Shown: positions 26,514 to 35,769, numbered from the stretch's first letter. The stretch is 64,000 bases of DNA from WFZT01 sp964571845 (GCA_964571845.1 CAZNDM010000062.1:28893-92892), one strand, 5' to 3'. The notes: generated by a model not told the origin, from the letters alone. Translations and numbers: made by a program.

Positions 26514-27545
26514 ATGCTCAACGCCTTTTGGGTTACAACTTTATATTTTTTTCTGGGAGCGAACTCTGTTCTGCCGGTAACTTCGCTTTCAATTGCTGAT
26601 TCTCTATACAATCCCGGTGTATTCAAAAACACGGAAAAATTCAGTTTAAATTTAATCATAGAACCTTCGTTTATCACTGAGATCGAAGACGAGTACGAAT
26701 ATGCATACGACCAGTTCAACTCGACTATTGGAAAGATAAATACATACAGCGGTCAGTTTTCCTATGTGAAGCCGGTGAACATGCTACTTGGATGGACCTA
26801 TAAAAACTTCAGCTTTGTAGCTGGATACGAACTTTACAAATCCTTTGAGAAGAGGGTGGATAGGGATATCTACAATAGAGATAACATGAGGATTGTGCAC
26901 GAACACTTTGTTTCAAAAGGGGGAATCAGTGGAATTTATGCAGGATTCGGAATAAAAAACCGTCGTATCGGGGTTGGCACCAGAATTGTTAGATATACTT
27001 ACGACCTCTCACTGGACGATGATACAGACCTGAATAGTGAAAAAACTGGTATTGAGATCTTTTCAAATGTAAACATTACCAGGAGGATCAGAGTTTCAAC
27101 ATTTTTCAGCCCGGATGTGGACTTTTTCAAGGCTCATCCTTCGGAGCAGTACTTGAATTATCTACAGGAAAACTTCCTCAACTACCACAGACTGCCAGAC
27201 AGAAAGGGACTGGAAATCGTTTATCTTCCAGCAACGGACATTGTTACCATGACATCATTCACATTAATGAAAGAAGGGGAATCAAGATACATCCATCTGG
27301 ATTTCAAGCACAACTTCCTTAATGTAAACGCCTTTGAATTTGGAGGAGGACTCTTCAGAGATAAAAACGACAGATGGGGCAGCTTTGTCAATTTCGGTCT
27401 TGGAATGTTGTATAAAAATCTTGGATTTGACACGCAGGTGAGGTACAGTTTCGTTGCCGACGAAGGCTCCAGTTTGTGTGAAAATCCATGTGAGAAAAAT
27501 TTCTCTCTTGTAACCTTAAATCTGGTTTTGAGGTACAGGTTATGA
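26514..27545 (+). CDS. Predicted outer-membrane beta-barrel protein
   Basis: 343 aa, N-terminal hydrophobic signal (MLNAFWVTTLYFFLGANS), then mostly amphipathic beta strands ending in aromatic residues (GQFSYVKPVNMLLGWTYKNF, NRRIGVGTRIVRYTYDLSL, KNLGFDTQVRYSFVAD), finishing with LVLRYRL. AGGTAGATTAAAAC lies before the ATG, 3 nt after lspA. It overlaps the next barrel gene by 4 nt. No named family. Confidence 0.6.
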   Translation: MLNAFWVTTLYFFLGANSVLPVTSLSIADSLYNPGVFKNTEKFSLNLIIEPSFITEIEDEYEYAYDQFNSTIGKINTYSGQFSYVKPVNMLLGWTYKNFSFVAGYELYKSFEKRVDRDIYNRDNMRIVHEHFVSKGGISGIYAGFGIKNRRIGVGTRIVRYTYDLSLDDDTDLNSEKTGIEIFSNVNITRRIRVSTFFSPDVDFFKAHPSEQYLNYLQENFLNYHRLPDRKGLEIVYLPATDIVTMTSFTLMKEGESRYIHLDFKHNFLNVNAFEFGGGLFRDKNDRWGSFVNFGLGMLYKNLGFDTQVRYSFVADEGSSLCENPCEKNFSLVTLNLVLRYRL

Positions 27546-28423
27546 CCGCAATACTAATTTTTGTGGTCCTGGGGTTTTCTCAAAAATCGTTCAGCTATAA
27601 TTACCTTCTGCTTCCATTTGGAAGTGATGGTGCGGTCTTTCGAACTGCACTCGTGTCGGACCCGACATCCGATTTTTCAGTTTACTACAATCCGTCCTTC
27701 AAATTCCACTCAAAGCTGGCTACATTTGCCTCTTCCTATCTTGTGGGATCGAGCTACGGAGGTATTCTGTTTTCTCCAGCAAAAGACATAACTGCTGGAG
27801 TGCTGTTCTTTTCCGACGGTGGACAGGACGAAGTGAACTATGAGGGAATAAAGATCGGGACATACTCATCCACTTATCTCTCACTCTTTGCGAGCACACC
27901 ATTACCCTACACACACAGGATAGGTGAAAGGGTATTAGTTTCTGGTGTTACCGGGAAACTGCTTTATCAGTCCATTGCCGATAGAAAATCTCTTGCAGTT
28001 GCAATTGATGGCGGGATTTATCTTCCATTCAATTCGAGGGTAAAAATTGGTGCATCTGTGAGGAACATCGGTATCGAAATCAAACATTTCTACGAAAAGA
28101 ACTACTTTCCACCGCCTGTAATTTCCATAGGGGGTTTTGTCAAATTATCAGAAAAACTCGTGTTTCTCCTTGCCGGTGGTCTGGAGCTGAATTACGGCTT
28201 TATTTTCGACGCAGGAATCCGATTATCTCCTGTCAGGATGTTTCAAATTTCAGCAGGATACTCGCTCAAAGGACGGGAGCTGAATACAGGAGCAAATCTT
28301 GACATCTTGAATGGACTTGCAGGCGGATTTATTTTTAAGGTCAAAGATCTCAAAGTGAGTTATTCAATTATGCCCATGGGGGAACTTGGACTCACACATT
28401 ATGTTGGCATAGTTTACAGATAA
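27542..28423 (+). CDS. PorV/UPF0164-like outer-membrane protein
   Basis: 293 aa. Signal peptide, then LVSDPTSDFSVYYNPSFKF, which has the DPxxxxxNP-type opening of PorV-like barrels, followed by repeated strand pairs (ITAGVLFFSDGG, RVKIGASVRNIGIEI, FKVKDLKVSYSIMPMGELG) and a C-terminal HYVGIVYR. ATGA overlap with the previous gene. In type IX systems PorV shuttles cargo; membership here is by resemblance only. Confidence 0.6.
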   Translation: MTAILIFVVLGFSQKSFSYNYLLLPFGSDGAVFRTALVSDPTSDFSVYYNPSFKFHSKLATFASSYLVGSSYGGILFSPAKDITAGVLFFSDGGQDEVNYEGIKIGTYSSTYLSLFASTPLPYTHRIGERVLVSGVTGKLLYQSIADRKSLAVAIDGGIYLPFNSRVKIGASVRNIGIEIKHFYEKNYFPPPVISIGGFVKLSEKLVFLLAGGLELNYGFIFDAGIRLSPVRMFQISAGYSLKGRELNTGANLDILNGLAGGFIFKVKDLKVSYSIMPMGELGLTHYVGIVYR

Positions 28424-28424
28424 A

Positions 28425-28883
28425 ATGGTAGCAACAAAGACGCTGGTTGAAAACAGAAAGGCACGCAGAGATTACGAGATTCTTGAAACTTACGAAGCAG
28501 GAATAGCTCTCAAGGGGAGCGAAGTAAAGTCAGCAAGGTTAGGGAAAATCTCCATAAAAGACGCCTATGCCGAGGTCCGGGATGGTGAACTGTATCTCGT
28601 GGACATGCATATAGCACCCTATCCCCAGGCAGGGAGGTTTGGTCATCATCCTGAACGCCCGAGGAAACTCCTTCTTCACAAGTATGAGATAAAAAGGCTT
28701 ATTGGCAAGGTCAAGGAAAAAGGACTCACACTCATTCCCCTACGAGTTTACCTTAAGGGCCACCTGATAAAGGTGGAGCTTGCTCTCGTAAGGGGTAAAA
28801 AACAGTATGAAAAAAGAGAGGCAATCAAAAAGAGAATCATTGAAAAAGAAATTGCTCGTGCTTTAAAGTATGACAAAAGATAA
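28425..28883 (+). CDS. smpB: SsrA-binding protein SmpB
   Basis: 152 aa, OB-fold protein that carries tmRNA to stalled ribosomes. Family signatures: TLVENRKARRDYEILETYEA, IALKGSEVKSARLGKISIKD, HHPERPRKLLLHKYEI and the basic C-terminal tail KKQYEKREAIKKR. Starts 1 nt after the barrel gene stop, so it closes this operon. The tmRNA gene itself was not found in the window. Confidence 0.96.
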   Translation: MVATKTLVENRKARRDYEILETYEAGIALKGSEVKSARLGKISIKDAYAEVRDGELYLVDMHIAPYPQAGRFGHHPERPRKLLLHKYEIKRLIGKVKEKGLTLIPLRVYLKGHLIKVELALVRGKKQYEKREAIKKRIIEKEIARALKYDKR

Positions 28884-28926
28884 ATCTTAACACATCAGGA
28901 GGGAAGTCCCTGAGGAGGAAGAAAAC

Positions 28927-30894
28927 ATGGTACCAGAATTCACATTGACCGAAGAAAAATTAGATGAACAGAAAGAAGAAATTTTAAAAATCCTTGAAGA
29001 GAATAAGAAGAAGCTGGAGCAGCTTATCTCGATCCCGGATAAGACTTATGAAAATTTTGTAAAACCCTACCAGCTTATGAATCACAGGCTACAGGTCCTA
29101 TTCACACCTGTAGCCCTCCTGCACAGTGTAAAAAACTCTGAAAAAACAAACGAAGTTTTCTCACATTTATTACCGCAGATAACCGGATACTTCACTTCCC
29201 TGCACCAGGATCCCCGACTTTATGAGGCATTCAAAGAGATCCTTGAAAAAGAAAATGGTACCCTGAACCAAGAACAGAAACGAGTCCTTGAGTTACTTGT
29301 CAAATCATTCCAGCTCGAGGGTGTCAAACTCCCGGACAGTGATCGGGACAGGGTAAAGACAATCAACATCAAACTCTCTGAGCTGAGTAACAAATTTGCC
29401 CAGAATGTCTTGAATGCCATTAACAGCTATGAGTTGATCATCGAGGATCCTGAAGATGTTAAAGAACTTCCTGAAATGGAAAAACAGAAGGCACTGGTGG
29501 AGAAAGATGGCAAAAAAGTTTACAGATTTACCCTCTTTCAACCGAGTTACATCGCCTATTTGACTTACGGCTCCAGCAGGGAAAAGAGAGAGGAGCTTTA
29601 CAGAGCCTATGTTACCAAAGCACCAGAGAATGACGAAATAATAACAGAAATCCTGGCTCTGAGAAACGAGAAGGCAAAACTTCTTGGTTTTGAAAACTTT
29701 GCTCAGCTTGCCCTTCAGATGAGAATGGCAGATTCACCAGAGGAAGTAATCTCTTTTCTCAAAAAACTTGCAAGGGAGAGCAGAAACGCAGCTTTAAGGG
29801 AATACGAAGAACTGAATGAATTTGCCCACAAGAAAGGGCTCAACGATGATGTCCAGCCCTTTGACTTTTACTACTATGCCGAGAAACTCAAGAAAGAGAA
29901 ATTTGATGTTGATGATGAGATCTATAAACCCTATTTTGAGCTAAACAGTGTACTCAACGGTCTTTTCACTTTTTTAAACAAACTCTTTGGACTCGAATTT
30001 GAACCTGTAAAAGTACCGGTATGGCATCCATCTGTCAAAGTTTTCCACATTTACAGGAACAAAGAGTTTATCGGTAGAATTTACTATGATCTCGAGGCGA
30101 GAAAAGGGAAGAGAAGCGGCGCATGGATGGGCGACTGGGTGGTTCATCATACAAACGAGAAAGGCGAGACAGTACCACCTGTTGCATTCGTTGTGGCCAA
30201 TTTCCCTGAAGCATCCGGGGACTCTCCATCCCTTCTGAGACCTTTTGATGTGAAGACACTGTTTCACGAAATGGGACACGCACTCCAGCATCTACTGAGC
30301 AAGGTCAACGAGCCCAATGTCAGTGGAACCGGCGGCGTGGAATGGGACGCAGTGGAGTTCCCATCACAATTCCTCGAAAACTTTGTTTACGAAAAGGAGG
30401 TCTTGAATCTCTTTGCAAGACACTATAAAACTGGCGAACCAATGCCGGACGAACTTCTTAGAAAACTCAAAGATATCAAAAATTTCCTTTCGGGTTTACT
30501 CATGCTTCGCCAGCTCGAATTTGGACTTTTTGATATGCTTATTCACCTCGACAAATACACGGTAAATGATGTCTATGACATCCTGTGGAATGTAAGAAGG
30601 GAAATTTCCGTCATAATGCCCCCCAAGTATGAAAGATTTTACAGGAGCTTCAACCACATTTTTGCTGGTGGCTATGCCGCAGGATACTACAGTTACAAAT
30701 GGGCAGAGGTCCTCTCAGCAGACGCCTTTCTCCATTTTGTGGAAAATGGTATTTTCAACAAAGAGATTGCAGAAAGATTTTACAATGAAGTCCTCACCAA
30801 AGGAGGAAGTCTACCTGCAAGACAGATATTTAGAAACTTTATGGGAAGAGATCCTGATCCCGAATCACTCCTGCGTTTAAGCGGCATAAAGTAA
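28927..30894 (+). CDS. prlC: M3-family oligopeptidase (oligopeptidase A-like)
   Basis: 655 aa, cytoplasmic zinc metallopeptidase that clears oligopeptides and signal-peptide fragments. The zinc motif is HEMGH in TLFHEMGHALQHLL, with downstream GGVEWDAVEFPSQFLENF providing the Glu ligand, matching the M3A (PrlC) rather than the PepF branch. The C-terminal substrate-cover region (FNHIFAGGYAAGYYSYKWAE) is complete. AGGAGGAAGAAAAC precedes the ATG. It lies 43 nt after smpB and may share its transcript. Confidence 0.93.
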   Translation: MVPEFTLTEEKLDEQKEEILKILEENKKKLEQLISIPDKTYENFVKPYQLMNHRLQVLFTPVALLHSVKNSEKTNEVFSHLLPQITGYFTSLHQDPRLYEAFKEILEKENGTLNQEQKRVLELLVKSFQLEGVKLPDSDRDRVKTINIKLSELSNKFAQNVLNAINSYELIIEDPEDVKELPEMEKQKALVEKDGKKVYRFTLFQPSYIAYLTYGSSREKREELYRAYVTKAPENDEIITEILALRNEKAKLLGFENFAQLALQMRMADSPEEVISFLKKLARESRNAALREYEELNEFAHKKGLNDDVQPFDFYYYAEKLKKEKFDVDDEIYKPYFELNSVLNGLFTFLNKLFGLEFEPVKVPVWHPSVKVFHIYRNKEFIGRIYYDLEARKGKRSGAWMGDWVVHHTNEKGETVPPVAFVVANFPEASGDSPSLLRPFDVKTLFHEMGHALQHLLSKVNEPNVSGTGGVEWDAVEFPSQFLENFVYEKEVLNLFARHYKTGEPMPDELLRKLKDIKNFLSGLLMLRQLEFGLFDMLIHLDKYTVNDVYDILWNVRREISVIMPPKYERFYRSFNHIFAGGYAAGYYSYKWAEVLSADAFLHFVENGIFNKEIAERFYNEVLTKGGSLPARQIFRNFMGRDPDPESLLRLSGIK

Positions 30895-31062
30895 AGGGCA
30901 CGGTTCAAAAATTTAAGAAGGTGGTACACGAAAAATTCATGTCCACACCTGCGGGTGTTGGAATAATTTTTTACATTGTAGAAAGATTCTCTTTCTGCTT
31001 GCAAGAAGATCCATCTATTCCCCAACTTTCAATTCATGAGAGAAAATCGAGGGAAGTTATCT

Positions 31063-31090
31063 TCTCCACAGTGTTAACGCACTGTGGAGA
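31063..31090. repeat. 11-bp perfect hairpin near the start of copy B
   Basis: TCTCCACAGTG (31063-31073), loop TTAACG, CACTGTGGAGA (31080-31090). No T-run follows. It could end the prlC transcript or belong to the repeat. Confidence 0.5.
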
Positions 31091-31152
31091 GAGAGTCGAA
31101 AAATACATTCCTTCTATTTCCGAAGCTTTTTCGAATAACCCTATGAACTCCT

Positions 31153-31635
31153 CTGGATGTTTGAAAAATATTTTACCAGTAGTTGCTTTCTCGTCACTTT
31201 GTGGAAAAACTCCTTTTTCTCCCTTATTTTTGCGAGGGGATCCACCCACAACCTCCCCCCATTTGTGAAAATCCACCTACAACCTTCCCTCCCATTTGTG
31301 AGATTTCACCTACAACCTCCCGCTCTGCGGGGGTACCCACAACTCCCCTCCCGCCTTGCGGGAGGGGATTAAGGGGAGGGCAAAAGGACCACTAACTTCT
31401 CTTCCAGCCAATCCTCCCCTACAAAGTGGGAAATAAGATTGAAGAGGATCCTCCGCCCACTTATCGAAGGCTCAAGAAATCTCGCAACAGTTCCGGAGGA
31501 GATTGGTAAGTGTTCCCTACTCAGTGCTGACTTACCCCGGGTAAGTATCCTTTCCCAGAGTACCAAATGCTCAGGAGTGAGTTAAAAAGTCATATCCCCT
31601 TTTATACCCTAAAGGAATTTTTTCGAACACCCTCT
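31153..31635 (+). repeat. Modular intergenic repeat, copy B
   Basis: Same ordered blocks as copies A and C: GGATGTTTGAAAAATATTTT at the start; TTTGTGGAAAAACTCC with TTTCTCCCTTATTTTTGC; four tandem ~32-nt units (CCACCTACAAC core, ending in TTGTGAGA or GCGGGAG-type palindromes); GGGATTAAGGGGAGGGCAAAAGG; CTCTTCCAGCCAATCCTCCCC; and an end GTTAAAAAGTCATATCCCC followed by CCCTAAAGGAATTTTTTCGA. No plausible gene crosses it. The stretch 30895-31152 is otherwise featureless apart from the hairpin at 31063. Confidence 0.8.
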
Positions 31636-31644
31636 ATGTACTTC

Positions 31645-31673
31645 TTGACCTCACTCTGTCATGAATGTATAAT
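31645..31673 (+). promoter_or_regulatory. Promoter of argCBG
   Basis: TTGACC (31645-31650), 17-nt spacer, TATAAT (31668-31673). Start of transcription near 31680 leaves an unusually long leader of about 180 nt before the argC ATG. Confidence 0.65.
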
Positions 31674-31719
31674 TATTCACCGAAAATGAAAGAATATAAT
31701 TTCAACAAGCCTCATAAAA

Positions 31720-31800
31720 GCCTGAACTTCCCTTCGGGCATTACTGTTAGATTCCCTTATAGAAGACCTTTCTAAGCCCGGGGTGTCTTCTTCACCCTGG
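31720..31800 (+). ncRNA. Structured 5' leader of argCBG (candidate cis-regulatory RNA)
   Basis: Hairpin P1: GCCTGAA (31720-31726) with TTCGGGC (31733-31739). Hairpin P2: CCGGGGTG (31778-31785) with CACCCTGG (31793-31800), loop TCTTCTT. The loop of P2 is complementary to AGAAGA at 31761-31766, so a pseudoknot, or alternatively a 7-bp AGAAGAC/GTCTTCT helix that competes with P2, can form. No T-run follows P2. Known T-box sequence (AGGGTGG-ACCGCG) is absent. Confidence 0.4.
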
Positions 31801-31862
31801 AGGAGATGTAGAATGATGGCGTGGTATATTTTTACAAAATTTTTAAAATCGGAGGAAAAAGG

Positions 31863-32855
31863 ATGGTGAAGGTTGGTATCGTTGGCGGATCAGGTTTCAC
31901 AGGTTACGAACTCTTAAGGCTCTTAAATTCTCACTACTCCGTTGAAATAATCTTTGTCACCTCGGATGAACATGCTGGAAAACCCGTGAATTCTGTCTTC
32001 CCATCCGTTAACTCCACAAAGCTGAGCTACATCCCACATGAAAGGTCATTTGAATTTAAAGATGTGGACCTTGTTTTTACGGCACTTCCACACGGCAAAT
32101 CCGGAACCTTTGTACAGAAGTTTTTTGACCTCGGCGTGCGCGTCATCGACCTTGCCGGTGACTCAAGGTTTTCCGATCCAGACATATTTAAAAAATGGTA
32201 TCACATGGATCATCCCTCTCCTCAATACCTCAGCAACATTGTTTATGGAATACCAGAAATTTTCAAAGACAAAATAAAATCGGCACCTATTGTGGCCAAT
32301 CCGGGATGTTATCCAACGAGTGTCATCATACCCTTATACCCGGTCCGCGAACTGATTGATGATGTTATTGTGGATGCAAAATCCGGCGTTTCAGGCGCAG
32401 GCAAAACCTGCACGGAAAAAACACACTTTGTCAATGTAAACGAAAACTTTTTTGAATATTCGGTGGGGAAATCCCACAGACACATAGGCGAAATGGAGGT
32501 ATATTTAGGTAAAAATGTTACCTTCTCCGCAGGTCTCCTCCCCATCACCAGGGGAATTCTGTCCACCATTTATGTTAAAAAACGTACCCCCACGGATTTT
32601 TACGAAAAGATCTCCAACTATTACAAAGACTCCCCATTTGTCAGGATTTACAGGGAGAAAACAATCTCCATCAAATCCGCTATCTACTCAAACAATATTC
32701 TCATTTCAATTTTCGAAAATGACAAAAATGCGATAATCATTTCTGTTATTGACAACCTTATAAAAGGAGCAGCCGGACAGGCTATCCAGAACATGAACAT
32801 CATGTTTGGTATTGATGAATGTAAAGGGCTCCCCAATGGAGGTATTGAGCTATGA
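31863..32855 (+). CDS. argC: N-acetyl-gamma-glutamyl-phosphate reductase
   Basis: 330 aa, third step of arginine synthesis. Nucleotide-binding GIVGGSGFTGYELLRLL at the N-terminus, catalytic Cys in ANPGCYPTS, and GVSGAGKTCTEKTHF plus a conserved His-rich segment KSHRHIGEME. GGAGG 8 nt upstream selects 31863 over the in-frame codon at 31821. Four-nt overlap with argB. The short AGG-type length and the argB neighbour support arginine rather than the LysW-linked lysine branch. Confidence 0.95.
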   Translation: MVKVGIVGGSGFTGYELLRLLNSHYSVEIIFVTSDEHAGKPVNSVFPSVNSTKLSYIPHERSFEFKDVDLVFTALPHGKSGTFVQKFFDLGVRVIDLAGDSRFSDPDIFKKWYHMDHPSPQYLSNIVYGIPEIFKDKIKSAPIVANPGCYPTSVIIPLYPVRELIDDVIVDAKSGVSGAGKTCTEKTHFVNVNENFFEYSVGKSHRHIGEMEVYLGKNVTFSAGLLPITRGILSTIYVKKRTPTDFYEKISNYYKDSPFVRIYREKTISIKSAIYSNNILISIFENDKNAIIISVIDNLIKGAAGQAIQNMNIMFGIDECKGLPNGGIEL

Positions 32856-33637
32856 AAATTTTAATTAAAGTGTCAGGAAAAATGACAAAAAAGGCAAATT
32901 TCCTCCCTATAGCGGAGGAGATCGCAGAATTGAAAGATAACGGGCACCAGGTCATCGTCGTCCACGGAGGCGGAAACGAAATATCAGAGATGCTCGACAA
33001 ACTGGGAATAGAAACGAAGTTTGTCAACGGATTACGCGTTACCACACAGGAAGTCCTCAAAGTCGTGGAAATGGTCCTTTGCGGTGTGGTCAATAAACGA
33101 CTGGTAAGCGCCATGCAGGAGGCTGGTGTTCCTTCCATAGGTATCTCCGGCAAAGATGGAAACTTCATCGAGGCAGAGATGTATGATCCTGCACTCGGAT
33201 ATGTTGGAAAGATAAAGCGGGTGAACACTCACATTGTTGAAAACATCCTCAGCACCGGCTATGTCCCAGTCATCGCACCTGTCGGAACTGACAGACACGG
33301 GAACTCTTTGAATATCAACGCCGATACTGTTGCCTCGTCAGTTGCCGGCGCCCTCGGTGTTGACCACCTTTTCCTCATCACAGATGTCCCGGGAATTATT
33401 GACAATGAAGGTAACATCATTAGCGTGATCACACTCGATGAAATTGATAAACTTGCATCAGCAGACTTTATAAAAGGTGGAATGATCCCAAAACTAAAGG
33501 CAGCCCGTGATTCGCTGATCCAGGGGACGGAGTTCGTCCACATCATTAACTGGACAGGAAAAGGCTCTATAAAAGACCAATTAATTAACATGGCAAAAGG
33601 AACCACATTAAGGAGGAGTTACTCATGGGTGATGTAG
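32852..33637 (+). CDS. argB: Acetylglutamate kinase
   Basis: 261 aa, phosphorylates N-acetylglutamate. Amino-acid-kinase fold: IKVSGK near the N-terminus, VVHGGGNEISEML, NGLRVTTQEVL for acetylglutamate binding, NINADTVASSVAGAL and TDVPGIID. The N-terminal helix seen in arginine-inhibited hexameric enzymes is missing, so feedback by arginine through that helix is not expected. Overlaps argC by 4 nt and argG by 13 nt. Confidence 0.94.
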   Translation: MKILIKVSGKMTKKANFLPIAEEIAELKDNGHQVIVVHGGGNEISEMLDKLGIETKFVNGLRVTTQEVLKVVEMVLCGVVNKRLVSAMQEAGVPSIGISGKDGNFIEAEMYDPALGYVGKIKRVNTHIVENILSTGYVPVIAPVGTDRHGNSLNINADTVASSVAGALGVDHLFLITDVPGIIDNEGNIISVITLDEIDKLASADFIKGGMIPKLKAARDSLIQGTEFVHIINWTGKGSIKDQLINMAKGTTLRRSYSWVM

Positions 33638-34803
33638 TGCTCGCGTACTCAGGTGGACTCGACACTTCCACCGCAATAAAGTGGATAGAAGAAAAGTATG
33701 GACTCGGAGTCATTGCTGTAACAATAGATGTAGGACAGGGCGAGGATCTTGAGGAGATCAAAGAAAAAGCCCTCAAAATCGGCGCCAAAAAGGTCTATGT
33801 ATTTGATAAAAAAGAGGAATTTGTAAACGAATATGTCATGCCCGCATTAAAAGCCAATGCACTTTACGAGGGCGTATATCCTCTTATTAGCTCACTTTCA
33901 AGACCTTTGATAGCAAAAACCATCGTGGAAGTGGCGCGAAAAGAGGGAGCTGTGGCAGTTGCACACGGATGCACAGGCAAAGGCAATGACCAGGTGAGAT
34001 TCGATGTATCTTTCAATATCCTCGCTCCAGATCTCAAGGTTATTGCTCCAATCAGAGAATGGGGTTTCTCCAGAGACGAGTTAATTGACTACGCCCGGGA
34101 AAAGGGGGTTCCGGTACCTGTTACAAAAAAGAGCCCTTATTCGATTGACTTCAATGTCTGGGGTAGATCCATCGAGGCAGGAGTGCTTGAAGACCCTTAC
34201 ACAGAACCACCGGAAGACGCGTTTGTCATGACAGTATCTCCGCAGAATGCACCGGACAAACCCACTTATGTTGAAGTTGAATTTGAAAAAGGCATCCCCG
34301 TTGCCGTCGATGGCAAAAGGATGTCAGCACTTGAAATTATCCAGCTCCTGAACAGAATAGGAGGGGAAAATGGATTTGGCAGGATTGATCACATTGAGAG
34401 CAGACTTGTGGGGATTAAGTCTCGTGAGGTTTACGAGGCACCTGGTGCCTTGAGCCTGATAGAGGCTCACAAAGCCCTTGAGTTCCTGACACTGCCAAAA
34501 GATTTGATTTTCATAAAACAAAATCTGTCCAATTATTACGCAAGACTGATTTATTTTGGTCAGTGGTTTTCTCCAATGAAAGAAGCAATCGACGCATTTA
34601 TGGAGAAAACACAGGAGCATGTAACGGGTACAGTAAGGCTGAAATTCTACAAGGGAAGTATGCAGGTTGTTGGTAGAAAGTCACCCAAATCGATATACAG
34701 GGAAGAGCTTGCGACATACAGTGAGGGGGACAAATTTGATCACAGGGCATCAGAAGGGTTTATCAAGATTTACGGACTTGACCTAGTGCTTTACGAAAAT
34801 TAG
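33625..34803 (+). CDS. argG: Argininosuccinate synthase
   Basis: 392 aa. Joins citrulline and aspartate with ATP. N-type ATP pyrophosphatase motif AYSGGLDTST at the N-terminus, AHGCTGKGNDQVRF, and SPYSIDFNVWGRSIEAGVLE. AAGGAGGAG within the argB 3' end is its ribosome site. argH, argJ and argD are not in the window; argF lies 25 kb away on the other strand. Confidence 0.96.
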   Translation: MGDVVLAYSGGLDTSTAIKWIEEKYGLGVIAVTIDVGQGEDLEEIKEKALKIGAKKVYVFDKKEEFVNEYVMPALKANALYEGVYPLISSLSRPLIAKTIVEVARKEGAVAVAHGCTGKGNDQVRFDVSFNILAPDLKVIAPIREWGFSRDELIDYAREKGVPVPVTKKSPYSIDFNVWGRSIEAGVLEDPYTEPPEDAFVMTVSPQNAPDKPTYVEVEFEKGIPVAVDGKRMSALEIIQLLNRIGGENGFGRIDHIESRLVGIKSREVYEAPGALSLIEAHKALEFLTLPKDLIFIKQNLSNYYARLIYFGQWFSPMKEAIDAFMEKTQEHVTGTVRLKFYKGSMQVVGRKSPKSIYREELATYSEGDKFDHRASEGFIKIYGLDLVLYEN

Positions 34804-34819
34804 CACTGCCTCCTTCAAG

Positions 34820-34858
34820 GTGGGGGCGAGGCGCGCTTTTAGCGCGCCTCGCCCCCAC
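34820..34858. terminator. 18-bp GC hairpin between argG and the prepilin gene
   Basis: Stem GTGGGGGCGAGGCGCGCT (34820-34837) with 34841-34858 and a TTT loop, between two convergent genes. It can serve both strands; no T-run on either side. Confidence 0.6.
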
Positions 34859-34872
34859 ATCACACATCCCAC

Positions 34873-35433
34873 TTAAAAATGGATCTTCCCTGCACCCGGC
34901 GGATATGAAATTATCTCACTTTTCTCATCCGTCGTGTAAAATGTTATAAATATCCCATCACCATCGAGATCGCCGGTAGCGTAGATAGTAATGTCTGAAA
35001 TTCCGTCAATTGGCTGAGGGGTGGGACCCCTGAAATTTCCCTGATCATCCAGAACTGTTGACACATTGTATCCAACACCACCGTGTATTCCCCCGACATT
35101 TCCCTCCCTCACTGCATAGGAAAAATACACATCACCCGCTGGTTTAAAGCCGAGAAGACCAAATCCCTCATTGTCCGGAACAACTGGCCACTTTCTTTTA
35201 CGGGGAGTCGGCTTTGAGGCTGGAGTTGAAGCACAGACAACATAGATGTCGTACTCTGCCACAAAGCTCTCCTCAAGATTTCTGATGGCACCGAGATTTG
35301 TGTATGCCTCCGTGATCTTGGCTTTAATCTGGAATTTTTTGTACTGGTTAACCGAGATTACAACCAGCACTGAGATGATCAAAATCCCCACAAGAACCTC
35401 AATAATTGTGAATCCAGAATCTAATTTTTTCAT
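34873..35433 (-). CDS. Type IV prepilin-like / pseudopilin protein
   Basis: 186 aa. Class III signal MKKLDSG followed by FTIIEVLVGILIISVLVVIS, with the required Glu at position +5 after the predicted prepilin peptidase cut, then a long N-terminal helix (YKKFQIKAKITEAYTNLGAI) and a soluble domain with a Gly-rich middle and calcium-like loop GDLDGDGIF. No pilus assembly genes are close. The ATG at 35433 is preferred to a TTG at 35442, which would lie within the -10 element. Confidence 0.8.
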   Translation of the reverse strand: MKKLDSGFTIIEVLVGILIISVLVVISVNQYKKFQIKAKITEAYTNLGAIRNLEESFVAEYDIYVVCASTPASKPTPRKRKWPVVPDNEGFGLLGFKPAGDVYFSYAVREGNVGGIHGGVGYNVSTVLDDQGNFRGPTPQPIDGISDITIYATGDLDGDGIFITFYTTDEKSEIISYPPGAGKIHF

Positions 35434-35441
35434 TCCTATCA

Positions 35442-35470
35442 ATTATAGCCATCTGGTTTCATTAAAGCAA
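35442..35470 (-). promoter_or_regulatory. Leaderless-type promoter of the prepilin gene
   Basis: On the minus strand TTGCTT (35465-35470), 17-nt spacer, TATAAT (35442-35447). The -10 ends 8 nt before the ATG at 35433, so the transcript should begin 0-3 nt before the codon. Confidence 0.6.
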
Positions 35471-35728
35471 GACTATAGATTTACATTTAAGACGCCCAAA
35501 TCAGTCGTATTTAAAGGTAATCCTGAAATTGTCATCCCTTAATCTTTTAGCATAGAAAATAATTCAAAACCTGAAATTTGTTTGTATAGTGAAAATTTTC
35601 AAAAGTCGTGTTTATAGGTTAACTTACAGGCTAAATCCATCTCGTGGACTTTTTATTTTCCCTGTGATTTTTTGAGAACAAGGTTGGCGAGAATTTCGGA
35701 TTCAGGTAGATTAAAAGCCTGTTTTTTG
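35471..35728. other. AT-rich intergenic region upstream of recF
   Basis: About 260 nt without a credible gene between the divergent promoters of the prepilin and recF genes. I see A/T runs but no copy of the DnaA-box consensus TTATCCACA on either strand and no ordered repeats, so an origin cannot be claimed here. Confidence 0.4.
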
Positions 35729-35757
35729 TTGATTTATGGAGGTTTTTGAACTATAAT
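35729..35757 (+). promoter_or_regulatory. Near-leaderless promoter of the recF-gyrB operon
   Basis: TTGATT (35729-35734), 17-nt spacer, TATAAT (35752-35757). The recF ATG at 35770 begins 12 nt after the -10, leaving a leader of about 6 nt and no ribosome site. Confidence 0.6.
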
Positions 35758-35769
35758 TTAAACCTCGTG

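Noticed and set aside
31680..31862. T-box riboswitch before argC
   Set aside because: The conserved T-box sequence and antiterminator are absent, and no T-run terminator follows.
35471..35769. Chromosomal origin (oriC) upstream of recF
   Set aside because: AT-rich and well placed, but no DnaA-box cluster, dnaA or dnaN was seen.
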